Positions 1-7,810 of a stretch of DNA of 36,609 nucleotides are shown here, piece by piece. The position numbers and the translations under genes are program-made. This stretch comes from Pseudoalteromonas sp. S2755. Lineage in GTDB: Bacteria; Pseudomonadota; Gammaproteobacteria; Enterobacterales; Alteromonadaceae. Below the pieces are notes generated by a model, which worked only from the letters and a program-made list of their open reading frames with translations, searched no databases and was not told the DNA's origin. The stretch's first letter is position 1, and each line of letters starts with the position of its first letter. The stretch spans positions 1-36,609 of the forward strand of contig NZ_PNDS01000144.1 in the NCBI RefSeq assembly GCF_005886535.1, written 5' to 3'.

Positions 1-1827
1 ATCTTCTGGTGTTTCATCAACTAATGCATCTAGTTCGTCATTCTCCAGTTCATCAGATTCATCCTCCTGCTCTGGCAAGTTATCTTCGTGTGTTTCATCT
101 AATAAAGCATCGATATCATCACCAGCTAGATCATCAGACTCTTCTTCTAGTTCCGGCAACGTATCTTCTTGCGCTTCATCTAATAAAGCATCAATATCAT
201 CACCGTCGAGCGTATCTGACTCTTCGTTAATTTCAGCTAGCGCATCGTCTTGCACTTCATTTAACAAAGCGTCAATATCATCCCCCGCAAGCTCAGTGCT
301 TGGTTCTTCAAAATCAGGCAGCGCATCATCGTCAGCATCTTGAGAGGCATCAATTAGCGCATCGATATCATCAGCATCGACTAAACTCTCACTATCAAAG
401 TTGCCACTAAATTCGGGTTCTTCGTCTAGCGCACCGTCAAGGATTGACTCGATATCATCATTGTCTGTAACAGAGTCAGCTTGCTCATCAGCAAGTTCTT
501 CACTCAGGGCTGCAAGGGCGTCATCGCTAACATCAATTTCTTCGTCTTGAGACTCATTGAACAAATCATCTAGATCGCTGTCACTTAGAAGATCTTGGCC
601 ATCATCAACATCAAGCGAAACTTCATCACCGGTCTCGTCGAAGCTCTGTTGCATAAAGTCTTCGTCATGATCATCATCAAACGAAATATCTTCATTAAGT
701 AAGCTATCCAATTCATCTTGATCTAACGTATCGCTTCCTTCATCGAAGTCATCATCGAGTGAGTCAAAGGTAATTTCATCGTCTTCAGGTAAGATGTCGT
801 CATCTAACTGTACGCTTGCGTCCAGTGCATCTTCTTCGTCGCCCATTCCGATATCAAGAGGGTCTGGCTCAGGGTCAAATGCAGTGGCAGCGGTTGCTGC
901 TCCCGCCGCAGCAGCACCTGCTGCCACCGATGGTGTTTGTGGAAGAAAATCGTCGTCATCTGTCGACGCTTGAGGTTGGTTTCTTCGACGTAGAAACATA
1001 ACTAATCCAGCTATCGCCAATAGTGCTGGTAATGTGGCAAGTAACGCAATTCCAGCTGCCGAGCTAAAGAATGCGCTTAATTCACCGCTTTCTTGCGCTT
1101 TTGCTTGAGCGGCCTGTTGGTCAATCATTTCATTTTGCAAGTCAATAACAGCCTTGAGCTGTTGCTGGATTTCGCTATCTTTACCAAGTTGGGTACGAAC
1201 CGTTTGAAGCTCATTAGAAATGGCGCCGAGCTGCTGCTTTAACTTATTGTTTTCAGATAGGATTTCTTCAACATTACGCACTGAGGATTTGAACTCTTTT
1301 TGTAAGTCCATCAGGCGCATGTCCTGTTCCATCTTTAAAGAGCGCAGTTGATTAGTCAGGTCTTCTTTTGCTTCTTCAACATCGACTTTTCGAGCTTGTG
1401 TAACCTTTTTTTCAGCTTCGTTTATCGCATTTGGATTCAATAATCCCTTACGCTTCATCTCCCAAAGCTTATCATCTTGATCGGACTTTTGCTTTGCCAA
1501 CTCAGGGTTAACACTACGAATTTCATCGATGGTGGGAATACGTAAATACGTCCCATGCTGCATATGGTTGAGGTTTTTATCTAGAAATGAATTAGGATTT
1601 TTATCATAAAGCGCTTTCATCACCTGATAAATGGTGACCGAGTCATCTGGTCGCACTTTTTGTGCTATACGCCACAATGTATCCGTAGGCCTGATTGGCC
1701 CTATTGACCGACCTTGAGCCCCATAATCAACCCCTTTAGGGCCTTTTAACACCACTCCCTCTTGGGTATATACTGGTGTGGCAATCAGTGCGAATACAAA
1801 GATACTAAATAAGGCTAAACCGCGCAT
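1..1827 (-). CDS. fimV: FimV/HubP-family polar landmark protein (C-terminal part off window)
   Basis: This is the N-terminal 609 codons of a reading frame that starts at 1827 and runs off the left edge, so the C-terminal end is not visible. It starts with a signal-like segment (about residues 1-20), then a periplasmic LysM-like FimV N-domain containing 'TDTLWRIAQ', a long charged coiled coil (about 115-235), and one membrane helix (about 250-275) followed by 'RRRNQPQ'. The rest is a very acidic cytoplasmic tail with repeats of the type 'GDDIDALLDE'. This order is that of FimV/HubP proteins, which mark the cell pole and recruit chemotaxis, flagellar, pilus or chromosome-partition proteins. An AAGGA ribosome site precedes the ATG. 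The neighbours asd and pdxB are the usual ones for fimV. A separate promoter is likely because stem-loops lie between asd and this gene. Confidence 0.9.
   Translation of the reverse strand, partial: MRGLALFSIFVFALIATPVYTQEGVVLKGPKGVDYGAQGRSIGPIRPTDTLWRIAQKVRPDDSVTIYQVMKALYDKNPNSFLDKNLNHMQHGTYLRIPTIDEIRSVNPELAKQKSDQDDKLWEMKRKGLLNPNAINEAEKKVTQARKVDVEEAKEDLTNQLRSLKMEQDMRLMDLQKEFKSSVRNVEEILSENNKLKQQLGAISNELQTVRTQLGKDSEIQQQLKAVIDLQNEMIDQQAAQAKAQESGELSAFFSSAAGIALLATLPALLAIAGLVMFLRRRNQPQASTDDDDFLPQTPSVAAGAAAAGAATAATAFDPEPDPLDIGMGDEEDALDASVQLDDDILPEDDEITFDSLDDDFDEGSDTLDQDELDSLLNEDISFDDDHDEDFMQQSFDETGDEVSLDVDDGQDLLSDSDLDDLFNESQDEEIDVSDDALAALSEELADEQADSVTDNDDIESILDGALDEEPEFSGNFDSESLVDADDIDALIDASQDADDDALPDFEEPSTELAGDDIDALLNEVQDDALAEINEESDTLDGDDIDALLDEAQEDTLPELEEESDDLAGDDIDALLDETHEDNLPEQEDESDELENDELDALVDETPED
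26..358 (-). repeat. 81-bp tandem repeats in the fimV acidic tail
   Basis: Units starting near 26, 107, 188 and 269 are spaced exactly 81 bp apart (27 residues). The next similar unit, at 359, is 90 bp further on. Each unit encodes a variant of 'DDIDALLDE' followed by acidic residues and a Leu-Pro. The copies are diverged at DNA level, so the repeat is old and coding, not a recent expansion. Confidence 0.8.
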
Positions 1828-2013
1828 GCCGATCCTTTACTCAAATGTTTAACACCCGTTAAACGACATTTTATTATTATGGCTTTGAAGCAAGCTCTAT
1901 TCCAAATGCAAACTATAAACCAGATATGTTGGAATATCCATTGCAACGTATTGAAAGGTAACATGGTTATAATGCTTTTTACTGATTTTGAAAAGCTGAT
2001 ATAAGTGAAGAAT

Positions 2014-2100
2014 AGTCAAGTATTTGACTTAACGGCAAACTTCTCGGCAGAAGTTTGCCGTTATGGCGCAGAAAAGTAAGCAATACTCTGCTTACTTTTC
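2014..2100. terminator. Three consecutive perfect stem-loops between asd and fimV
   Basis: Three perfect inverted repeats lie within 87 bases. Arms AGTCAA/TTGACT span 2014-2029 with a 4-base loop. Arms TAACGGCAAACTTCT and its complement span 2030-2063 with loop CGGC (15-bp stem). Arms GAAAAGTAAGCA/TGCTTACTTTTC span 2071-2100 with a 6-base loop. They begin 15 bases after the asd stop on the minus strand, so termination of the pdxB-asd transcript is the likely role. There is no long T run after any stem, so the termination mode is uncertain. Confidence 0.6.
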
Positions 2101-2115
2101 GATATCAATGGGTAC

Positions 2116-3132
2116 TTATAGATAGCTTTCTATCAAGGCTTCAGCGATTTGAATGCTATTTGTTGCGGCACCTTTTCTGGTGTTATCTGATACCACCCAT
2201 AAGTTTAAGCCCAGTGGATGTGAAATATCTTGCCTTACACGACCCACATAAACAGTATCGCTACCACTTGCGTCACTTACCGGTGTTGGATAATCGTTTT
2301 CGTCTTCAATTAGCTCAACGCCCGGCGCATCAGCAAGTAACTGCTTAACGTGTTCAAGATCGTAAGGCATGCGTGTTTCAAGGTGAATAGTCTCAGCATG
2401 ACCAAAAAACACAGGAACGCGAACCGCTGTCGGGTTAACCAAAATACTCGAATCGCCCAATATTTTTTGCGTCTCCCACACCATCTTCATTTCTTCTTTG
2501 GTGTAACCATTTTCTTGGAACGCATCAATTTGGGGAATGACGTTAAAAGCGATTTGTTTGCTAAACACTTCGTTTTCCATCGGTCTTGCATTCATTAAGT
2601 TTGCAGTTTGCTTAGCCAACTCATCTACCGCTTCTTTACCTGCGCCAGATACCGCTTGGTAAGTTGAGACATTAATTCTGTCAATACCATAGGCATCATA
2701 AATTGGTTTCAGTGCCACTAGCATTTGAATTGTAGAGCAGTTTGGGTTAGCAATGATGTTGCGATTTCTAAAATCGGCAAGACTGTCTTTATTCACCTCA
2801 GGAACCACTAATGGAATATCAAAGTCGTATCTAAAATGTGAGGTGTTATCTATCACAATGCAGCCAGCTTCAGCGGCGATTGGTGCATACTTCTCCGACA
2901 CGGAACCACCTGCTGAAAACAAACCGATATGGGCATTAGAAAAATCAAACTCTTCAACATCCAGAACTTCGATTTTTTCACCCATAAAGTCAATTTCTTC
3001 ACCCGCGCTTCGGCTACTCGCGAGTGGGTATAAAGTGTCTACAGGAAATTTTCGTTCCGCTAGTAATTCGATAATTTGCTTGCCAACAAGACCTGTTGCG
3101 CCAAGTACCGCAACATTATATTTTTGCGACAT
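2116..3132 (-). CDS. asd: Aspartate-semialdehyde dehydrogenase
   Basis: 338 residues. The enzyme reduces L-aspartyl-4-phosphate to aspartate-4-semialdehyde with NADPH, a step towards lysine, diaminopimelate, methionine and threonine. The N-terminal nucleotide motif 'GATGLVG' lies at 11-17. The catalytic cysteine is C132 in 'NPNCST', and H245 in 'VFFGHAE' fits the general base. Because Cys and His are present, this is an active enzyme rather than the Cys-less Usg-like paralogue found at this locus in some enterobacteria. A GAGGAA ribosome site precedes the ATG. The gene starts 37 bases after pdxB on the same strand, so the two are probably cotranscribed. Confidence 0.93.
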   Translation of the reverse strand: MSQKYNVAVLGATGLVGKQIIELLAERKFPVDTLYPLASSRSAGEEIDFMGEKIEVLDVEEFDFSNAHIGLFSAGGSVSEKYAPIAAEAGCIVIDNTSHFRYDFDIPLVVPEVNKDSLADFRNRNIIANPNCSTIQMLVALKPIYDAYGIDRINVSTYQAVSGAGKEAVDELAKQTANLMNARPMENEVFSKQIAFNVIPQIDAFQENGYTKEEMKMVWETQKILGDSSILVNPTAVRVPVFFGHAETIHLETRMPYDLEHVKQLLADAPGVELIEDENDYPTPVSDASGSDTVYVGRVRQDISHPLGLNLWVVSDNTRKGAATNSIQIAEALIESYL

Positions 3133-3169
3133 TATTTTTCCTCATTCTGTAATATACCAACCACAGCAC

Positions 3170-4294
3170 TTAACTCTTGTGCTCAGAAAAGCCAAGTTGG
3201 TAAAGCTTTTCACTGATTGGTGAGTCATTATTGACTGCAATTGTACTAAATTCTCGACGCACGGGATATGCTTTACGCAAGGTATCAAAGCCCAATGTGT
3301 TTAGCTGTTTTCTCATGATGCCATCATCACGACGAATGTCATAAACAAGATGCGCTAAATTGACAATATCCTGCTCGTTGGCTGTGCTTTGCAATTGGCA
3401 GCCTGTGACACTTGGCTTAGGGAGAAAATCACTAATCGTTTTGCTGGCTGGTAAATCGAATTCTCGGCATACGGCTTCGTATAACATTTGCGTGCCTCGT
3501 GCCTTGCCTTCTAGCGTATGGCCGGCAATATGCACAGATGCAAAGCGAGTATACTTTAACAACGGCTGTAAAATATTCGGCTCATTTTCCCAAACATCTA
3601 AGATCAGCTCGAGCGCTTGCCCACCCTCTACCGCGCGCAAAAGCGCTTGATTATCGATGACATCTCCACGGCTTGCATTGACTATCACCGTCCCCGGTTT
3701 TAATGCAGCTATCCGCGAAGCATCAAGTAGATGAACTGTCTTATGAGGACCCTGCTTAACTAATGGAACGTGAAATGTCACAATATCCGCACGAGCCAAG
3801 GCTTCATCTAAAGCTACATGTGAATCCAATGTCCTCGCTTGCTGCCTTACGGGGTCACACAATAATATCGTAAGACCAAGTCCTTTAAGCTTTGATGCCA
3901 AACACGCGCCAATATTACCAACACCAATGATGGCAATCGTTTTATCTTGAAGTGGCGTGGAGGTTTCTTGTGCGTATGCAAGTAGAGCGCTTATCACGTA
4001 CTCGGCAACAGCTATCGCATTGCAGCCAGGTGCGCTGCTGAACGAAATATTGGCGCTGTCCAGCAATGAGGTATCAATATGATCAATTCCGATTGTCGCA
4101 GTCCCAACAAACTTCAGTCTATCTGCTTGTGCTAACAGGGCCTTGTTGACCTTAGTAACTGAGCGAGTCAACAGAATATCGACATTTTTTAGCTCGTCAG
4201 GTTGAAGGCTACGGCCATCAAACCGAGTTACCTCACCAATTTCACGGAAGAATGACTCAACTAAGGGCATATTTTGATCAGCTAATATTCGCAT
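3170..4294 (-). CDS. pdxB: Erythronate-4-phosphate dehydrogenase
   Basis: 374 residues, the usual PdxB length. It oxidises 4-phospho-D-erythronate to the 2-oxo acid in the DXP-dependent pyridoxal 5'-phosphate pathway. The sequence shows the D-2-hydroxyacid dehydrogenase layout: an N-terminal 'ILADQNMP', the NAD-binding 'GVGNIG' in the middle, then the catalytic Arg in 'SRGDVIDN', Glu in 'DVWENEPN' and His in 'HIAGHTLEGK'. The C-terminal dimerisation domain typical of PdxB follows. An AGGAAA site lies upstream of the ATG at 4294. It lies upstream of asd on the same strand, an arrangement common in gammaproteobacteria. Confidence 0.93.
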   Translation of the reverse strand: MRILADQNMPLVESFFREIGEVTRFDGRSLQPDELKNVDILLTRSVTKVNKALLAQADRLKFVGTATIGIDHIDTSLLDSANISFSSAPGCNAIAVAEYVISALLAYAQETSTPLQDKTIAIIGVGNIGACLASKLKGLGLTILLCDPVRQQARTLDSHVALDEALARADIVTFHVPLVKQGPHKTVHLLDASRIAALKPGTVIVNASRGDVIDNQALLRAVEGGQALELILDVWENEPNILQPLLKYTRFASVHIAGHTLEGKARGTQMLYEAVCREFDLPASKTISDFLPKPSVTGCQLQSTANEQDIVNLAHLVYDIRRDDGIMRKQLNTLGFDTLRKAYPVRREFSTIAVNNDSPISEKLYQLGFSEHKS

Positions 4295-4377
4295 GCGGGT
4301 TTCCTGTCACCTATTGTCTCGAGTACTCGGGCGATAACACATCGCCTAAGTCGAGTTTAACATGGCAAGGTAGACGA

Positions 4378-4698
4378 CTAATAATAAAACCTTTTATTTT
4401 GTGTCACCGCTTTATTGCAACCAAAAGCTATTGCAAAAAACATCACACAGCATACAAAAACGACCGCCCCCTTTAGACTTAACCAGCCACCTGAGTCAAG
4501 TAAAGGGCAAAATGTCATGGCCAGCACGTTAATACAACACAGCAATAAGGCCCAACGAGTATAAGCACGGTAGCCAAGTAATGCGGCAAACAAACTACTA
4601 AAAACATTAAAAATTACCGCTTCAGGAAAGAGGTGAAAGGCCGACAACATGGCCGCAAAGGCCAAAATAGTGATTAGATAAAAAATGCTCTGCTGCAT
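4378..4698 (-). CDS. Small three-helix membrane protein of unknown function
   Basis: 106 residues if translation starts at 4698, where an AAGGAG site stands seven bases before the ATG. A longer frame back to 4800 exists but has no comparable ribosome site. The product is almost wholly hydrophobic, with about three membrane segments: one at the N terminus ('FYLITILAFAAML'), one in the middle and one near the C terminus. It ends in a short polar tail. I do not recognise the family. It is upstream of pdxB on the same strand with a gap of 83 bases, so it might be transcribed with pdxB. Confidence 0.6.
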   Translation of the reverse strand: MQQSIFYLITILAFAAMLSAFHLFPEAVIFNVFSSLFAALLGYRAYTRWALLLCCINVLAMTFCPLLDSGGWLSLKGAVVFVCCVMFFAIAFGCNKAVTQNKRFYY

Positions 4699-4730
4699 CT
4701 CGTTTCTCCTTAACATGGACAGCAATACCA

Positions 4731-4754
4731 ACCGCCACACTAGGTCGTGGCGGT
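4731..4754 (-). promoter_or_regulatory. Perfect hairpin in the leader of the small membrane protein
   Basis: Arms ACCGCCAC (4731-4738) and GTGGCGGT (4747-4754) are perfect complements around an 8-base loop. The hairpin ends about 33 bases upstream of the start at 4698. It may be a leader structure or an operator; nothing distinguishes these. Confidence 0.35.
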
Positions 4755-4798
4755 AAATCCTAACTGACATAGCGACTAAGAAAATGGACTGCATTTGC

Positions 4799-5229
4799 AC
4801 TCCTTAGCAATTCTTAAAAGCACCATTTTGTCGCTATGCTTAACCCAATTGTAGAAACATTAACGTGTATTTCAATGCAAATCAGACATGAAGTTTTGGC
4901 AATTATAATGCACAGATAACGAACTTCTCTGAAAGAAAATTCATGTGCATTTTCGTCACATTGCACTACGTTCATTACACTTAAATATCGATCAGTAATG
5001 AATAACGTTGAAAATTCTCTCAGGTTGTAGCTGGGGTGTAATCAATAACTTTTAAATTACTGACATGAGAAGCATGACTCATTTAACACTCAGATTAAGT
5101 ACAAAACGTAAATAATATGTCCCAACAAGGCATCAACTAATTCGCATACAGGGTATGAAGACGCTTGAAATATCAGCGTTAACCAGCTAGTCTAACTGGG
5201 TGGTCAGACCTCTTATAAGGAAGAACAAC
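4799..5229 (+). promoter_or_regulatory. Intergenic region upstream of fadE, with promoter
   Basis: About 430 bases with no convincing gene. The best promoter for fadE is TTGAAA (5165-5170), a 17-base spacer and TAGTCT (5188-5193), placing transcription start near 5200. The rest is AT-rich and I see no RNA gene in it. A promoter for the leftward small gene should also lie here but I cannot pick one. Confidence 0.45.
5201..5210 (+). promoter_or_regulatory. FadR-like operator at the fadE transcription start
   Basis: TGGTCAGACC matches the central half-sites of the FadR consensus (TGGTCNGACC). The outer bases match poorly. It sits at the predicted +1 of the promoter and just before the AAGGAAG ribosome site (5217-5223). 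In Escherichia coli FadR represses fad genes from sites near +1, so repression lifted by long-chain acyl-CoA is a reasonable inference. Confidence 0.45.
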
Positions 5230-7683
5230 ATGACACTTATATTTGTTCTCGCGTTGTTAGCCTTGCTCAGTGCAGCAAGCTATCATCGCGCAAGCTGGAA
5301 TACCGCTCTAGGTATTGCAGCAGTTACAATGCTAGTTGGCACCTTTGCTGGTGCATTTGGCATTATCTCTTGGTTAATTTTCTTAGCGATTGTTATTCCG
5401 CTTTCAGTAACGAACCTACGTCAGCAGTACATCGTGGCTCCGGCATTTAAAGCGTTCAAAAAAGTAACGCCGACAATGTCAGAAACCGAAAAGTCAGCGA
5501 TTGATGCAGGTACTACTTGGTGGGAAGCCGACCTATTTTGTGGTAACCCAAACTGGGATAAACTTCATCAGTTTCCAAAGCCACGTTTGAGCGTTGAAGA
5601 GCAAGCGTTTTTGGATGGTCCGGTGGAAGAAGTGTGTGCCATGCTTAACGATTGGGAAGCAACACACGAACTGACGGACTTACCGCAAGACGTGTGGCAA
5701 TACTTAAAAGACAACAAGTTCTTTGCGATGATCATCAAAAAGCAATACGGTGGTCTTGAGTTTTCAGCTTACGCGCAATCTTGTGTACTACAAAAGCTTA
5801 CCAGTAAATCAACTTTACTTTCGTCTATCGTGGGCGTACCTAACTCGTTGGGCCCAGGTGAACTACTTCAGCACTACGGTACTGACGAGCAAAAAGAACA
5901 CTACTTACCTCGCCTAGCAGTGGGTGATGAAATTCCTTGTTTTGCATTAACGTCACCAGAAGCGGGCTCTGATGCTTCATCTATCCCTGACTTTGGTGTG
6001 GTATGTAAAGGCGAATGGGAAGGTGAAGAAGTATTAGGTATTAGCCTAACGTGGAACAAACGTTATATTACTTTAGCACCTGTTGCGACTGTACTTGGTC
6101 TGGCGTTTAAGATGCGCGACCCGGACGGTCTATTAGGTGATAAAGAAGAGCTAGGTATTACTTGTGCGCTTATTCCGACAAACACTCCAGGTGTAAAAAT
6201 TGGTCGTCGCCACTTCCCTCTAAATGTGCCATTCCAAAATGGTCCAACACAAGGTGAGAACGTGTTTGTACCACTCGACTTCATTATCGGTGGCGCAAAA
6301 ATGGCAGGACAAGGCTGGCGCATGCTGGTTGAGTGTTTGTCGGTTGGTCGTGTTATTACGCTACCTTCAAACTCTGCCGGTGGTATTAAATCCCTTGCAG
6401 TTGCAAGTGGCGCATACAGTCGCATTCGCCGCCAGTTCAAACTTCCTATCGGTAAGATGGAAGGGATTGAAGAGGCACTAGCGAAACTTGGTGGCTATGC
6501 GTATAGCTCTGATGCTGCGGTGACTATGTCAACTGGCGCAGTAGATTTAGGTGAAAAACCTTCGGTTGTTTCTGCCATTTTGAAGTACCACCTAACCGAG
6601 CAAATGCGAGCTTCCACCATCCATGCTATGGATATTCATGGTGGTAAAGGGATTTGTCTAGGTCCAAACAACTACGTTGGCCGTGGTTACCAAGGTGCAC
6701 CAATTGCAATTACGGTAGAAGGTGCAAACATCCTAACCCGTAACATGATCATCTACGGTCAAGGCGCTATTCGTTGCCATCCATTTGTACTGGCTGAACT
6801 TGAAGCTTGCTCTATCAAAGATAAACAAGAAGCACTTGATAGCTTCGATAAATCCTTGATGGGTCACATCGGTTTCACTATGTCGAACTTGGTAAGAACT
6901 AAGTGGTTAGCCCTAACCGGTGCACGTTTCACCAAAGTACCATTTAACGATGAAACCGCGGTTTATTATCGTAATGCTGCTCGTTACAGTGCATCATTGG
7001 CATTAATGTCTGATATTTGTATGGCTGTATTTGGTGGCTCACTTAAGCGTAAAGAGCGCATTTCTGCACGTTTGGGCGACTTATTAAGCTACCTTTATTT
7101 GGTGTCTGCAACGCTTAAGCGCTATAACGATGAAGGTCGTCGTAAAGAAGACTTACCGTTTGTACAATGGTCTTGTCAGGAGCACCTGTACCTTTGTCAA
7201 CGTGCCCTTGCTGACTTGATCAACAACATGCCTTCTGCTGCATTACGTGGCCTGTTGAAAGTGGTCCTGTTCCCATTTGGTCGTCCGGTTCGTAAACCAA
7301 CCGACAAAATGGAGCACAAGCTTGCTCAGCTACTTCAAGTACCTAGCGAAACGCGTGATCGCCTTGCAACACACATCTACTTAAAAGATGAGCCACTGTG
7401 CTTGCTTGGTAAGCAAGAGCAAACGCTAAAAGACATTCTTGCCGTAGAGCCGTTATTTGAAAAAGTATGCCGTGGTACTGGTAAAAAGTTACCGTTTATG
7501 CAACTTGATAAAGTAGCAGCAATGGGGCTTGAAGCTGGCGTACTAAGCGAAGACGAAGCAGCTAAATTGACTGCCGTTGAAGCGAAGCGTCTTGCCGTTA
7601 TCAACGTTGATGACTTTGACCCTGAAGAGTTACTTGCTGGTAAAGCAAGAACTAAGGAATCAAGTAAAGCAGACGCAGCATAA
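5230..7683 (+). CDS. fadE: Acyl-CoA dehydrogenase FadE
   Basis: 817 residues from the ATG at 5230, close to the 814 of E. coli FadE. It carries out the first, FAD-dependent step of fatty acid beta-oxidation (acyl-CoA to trans-2-enoyl-CoA). The N terminus has two hydrophobic helices (about 2-20 and 30-60) that would anchor it to the inner membrane. The acyl-CoA dehydrogenase core follows with 'ALTSPEAGSDASSIPD', and the FadE-specific C-terminal extension is present. The start at 5230 is chosen because AAGGAAG precedes it by six bases; the frame could extend to a GTG at 5200, but that lies inside the probable operator. The gene is monocistronic, with a terminator after it. Confidence 0.95.
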   Translation: MTLIFVLALLALLSAASYHRASWNTALGIAAVTMLVGTFAGAFGIISWLIFLAIVIPLSVTNLRQQYIVAPAFKAFKKVTPTMSETEKSAIDAGTTWWEADLFCGNPNWDKLHQFPKPRLSVEEQAFLDGPVEEVCAMLNDWEATHELTDLPQDVWQYLKDNKFFAMIIKKQYGGLEFSAYAQSCVLQKLTSKSTLLSSIVGVPNSLGPGELLQHYGTDEQKEHYLPRLAVGDEIPCFALTSPEAGSDASSIPDFGVVCKGEWEGEEVLGISLTWNKRYITLAPVATVLGLAFKMRDPDGLLGDKEELGITCALIPTNTPGVKIGRRHFPLNVPFQNGPTQGENVFVPLDFIIGGAKMAGQGWRMLVECLSVGRVITLPSNSAGGIKSLAVASGAYSRIRRQFKLPIGKMEGIEEALAKLGGYAYSSDAAVTMSTGAVDLGEKPSVVSAILKYHLTEQMRASTIHAMDIHGGKGICLGPNNYVGRGYQGAPIAITVEGANILTRNMIIYGQGAIRCHPFVLAELEACSIKDKQEALDSFDKSLMGHIGFTMSNLVRTKWLALTGARFTKVPFNDETAVYYRNAARYSASLALMSDICMAVFGGSLKRKERISARLGDLLSYLYLVSATLKRYNDEGRRKEDLPFVQWSCQEHLYLCQRALADLINNMPSAALRGLLKVVLFPFGRPVRKPTDKMEHKLAQLLQVPSETRDRLATHIYLKDEPLCLLGKQEQTLKDILAVEPLFEKVCRGTGKKLPFMQLDKVAAMGLEAGVLSEDEAAKLTAVEAKRLAVINVDDFDPEELLAGKARTKESSKADAA

Positions 7684-7738
7684 CTATTTTTGTTTAGGTG
7701 GTGTGATCCATACTACCCTAGCAATTAGCGTGGATATA

Positions 7739-7764
7739 AAGGTCAGAATTTTCTGGCCTTTTTT
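7739..7764 (+). terminator. Rho-independent terminator of fadE
   Basis: A ten-base stem (7739-7748 with 7751-7760, one G-U pair) is followed by a T run to 7764. It lies about 55 bases after the fadE stop. It also stands beyond the 3' end of the leftward DUF5916 gene but has little T run on that strand. Confidence 0.8.
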
Positions 7765-7810
7765 CTTGGCAGATTAGAGCCGGGGGAACACAGCTCTAGT
7801 AATCAGTGAT

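Noticed and set aside
9..1001. Plus-strand open frames opposite fimV
   Set aside because: They are mirrors of the acidic repeats (His/Leu-rich low-complexity translation) of the minus-strand gene.
5190..5209. Longer imperfect dyad GTCTAAC...GTCAGAC over the fadE start region
   Set aside because: Contains a mismatch and overlaps the better-matching FadR-like core, which explains the signal more simply.
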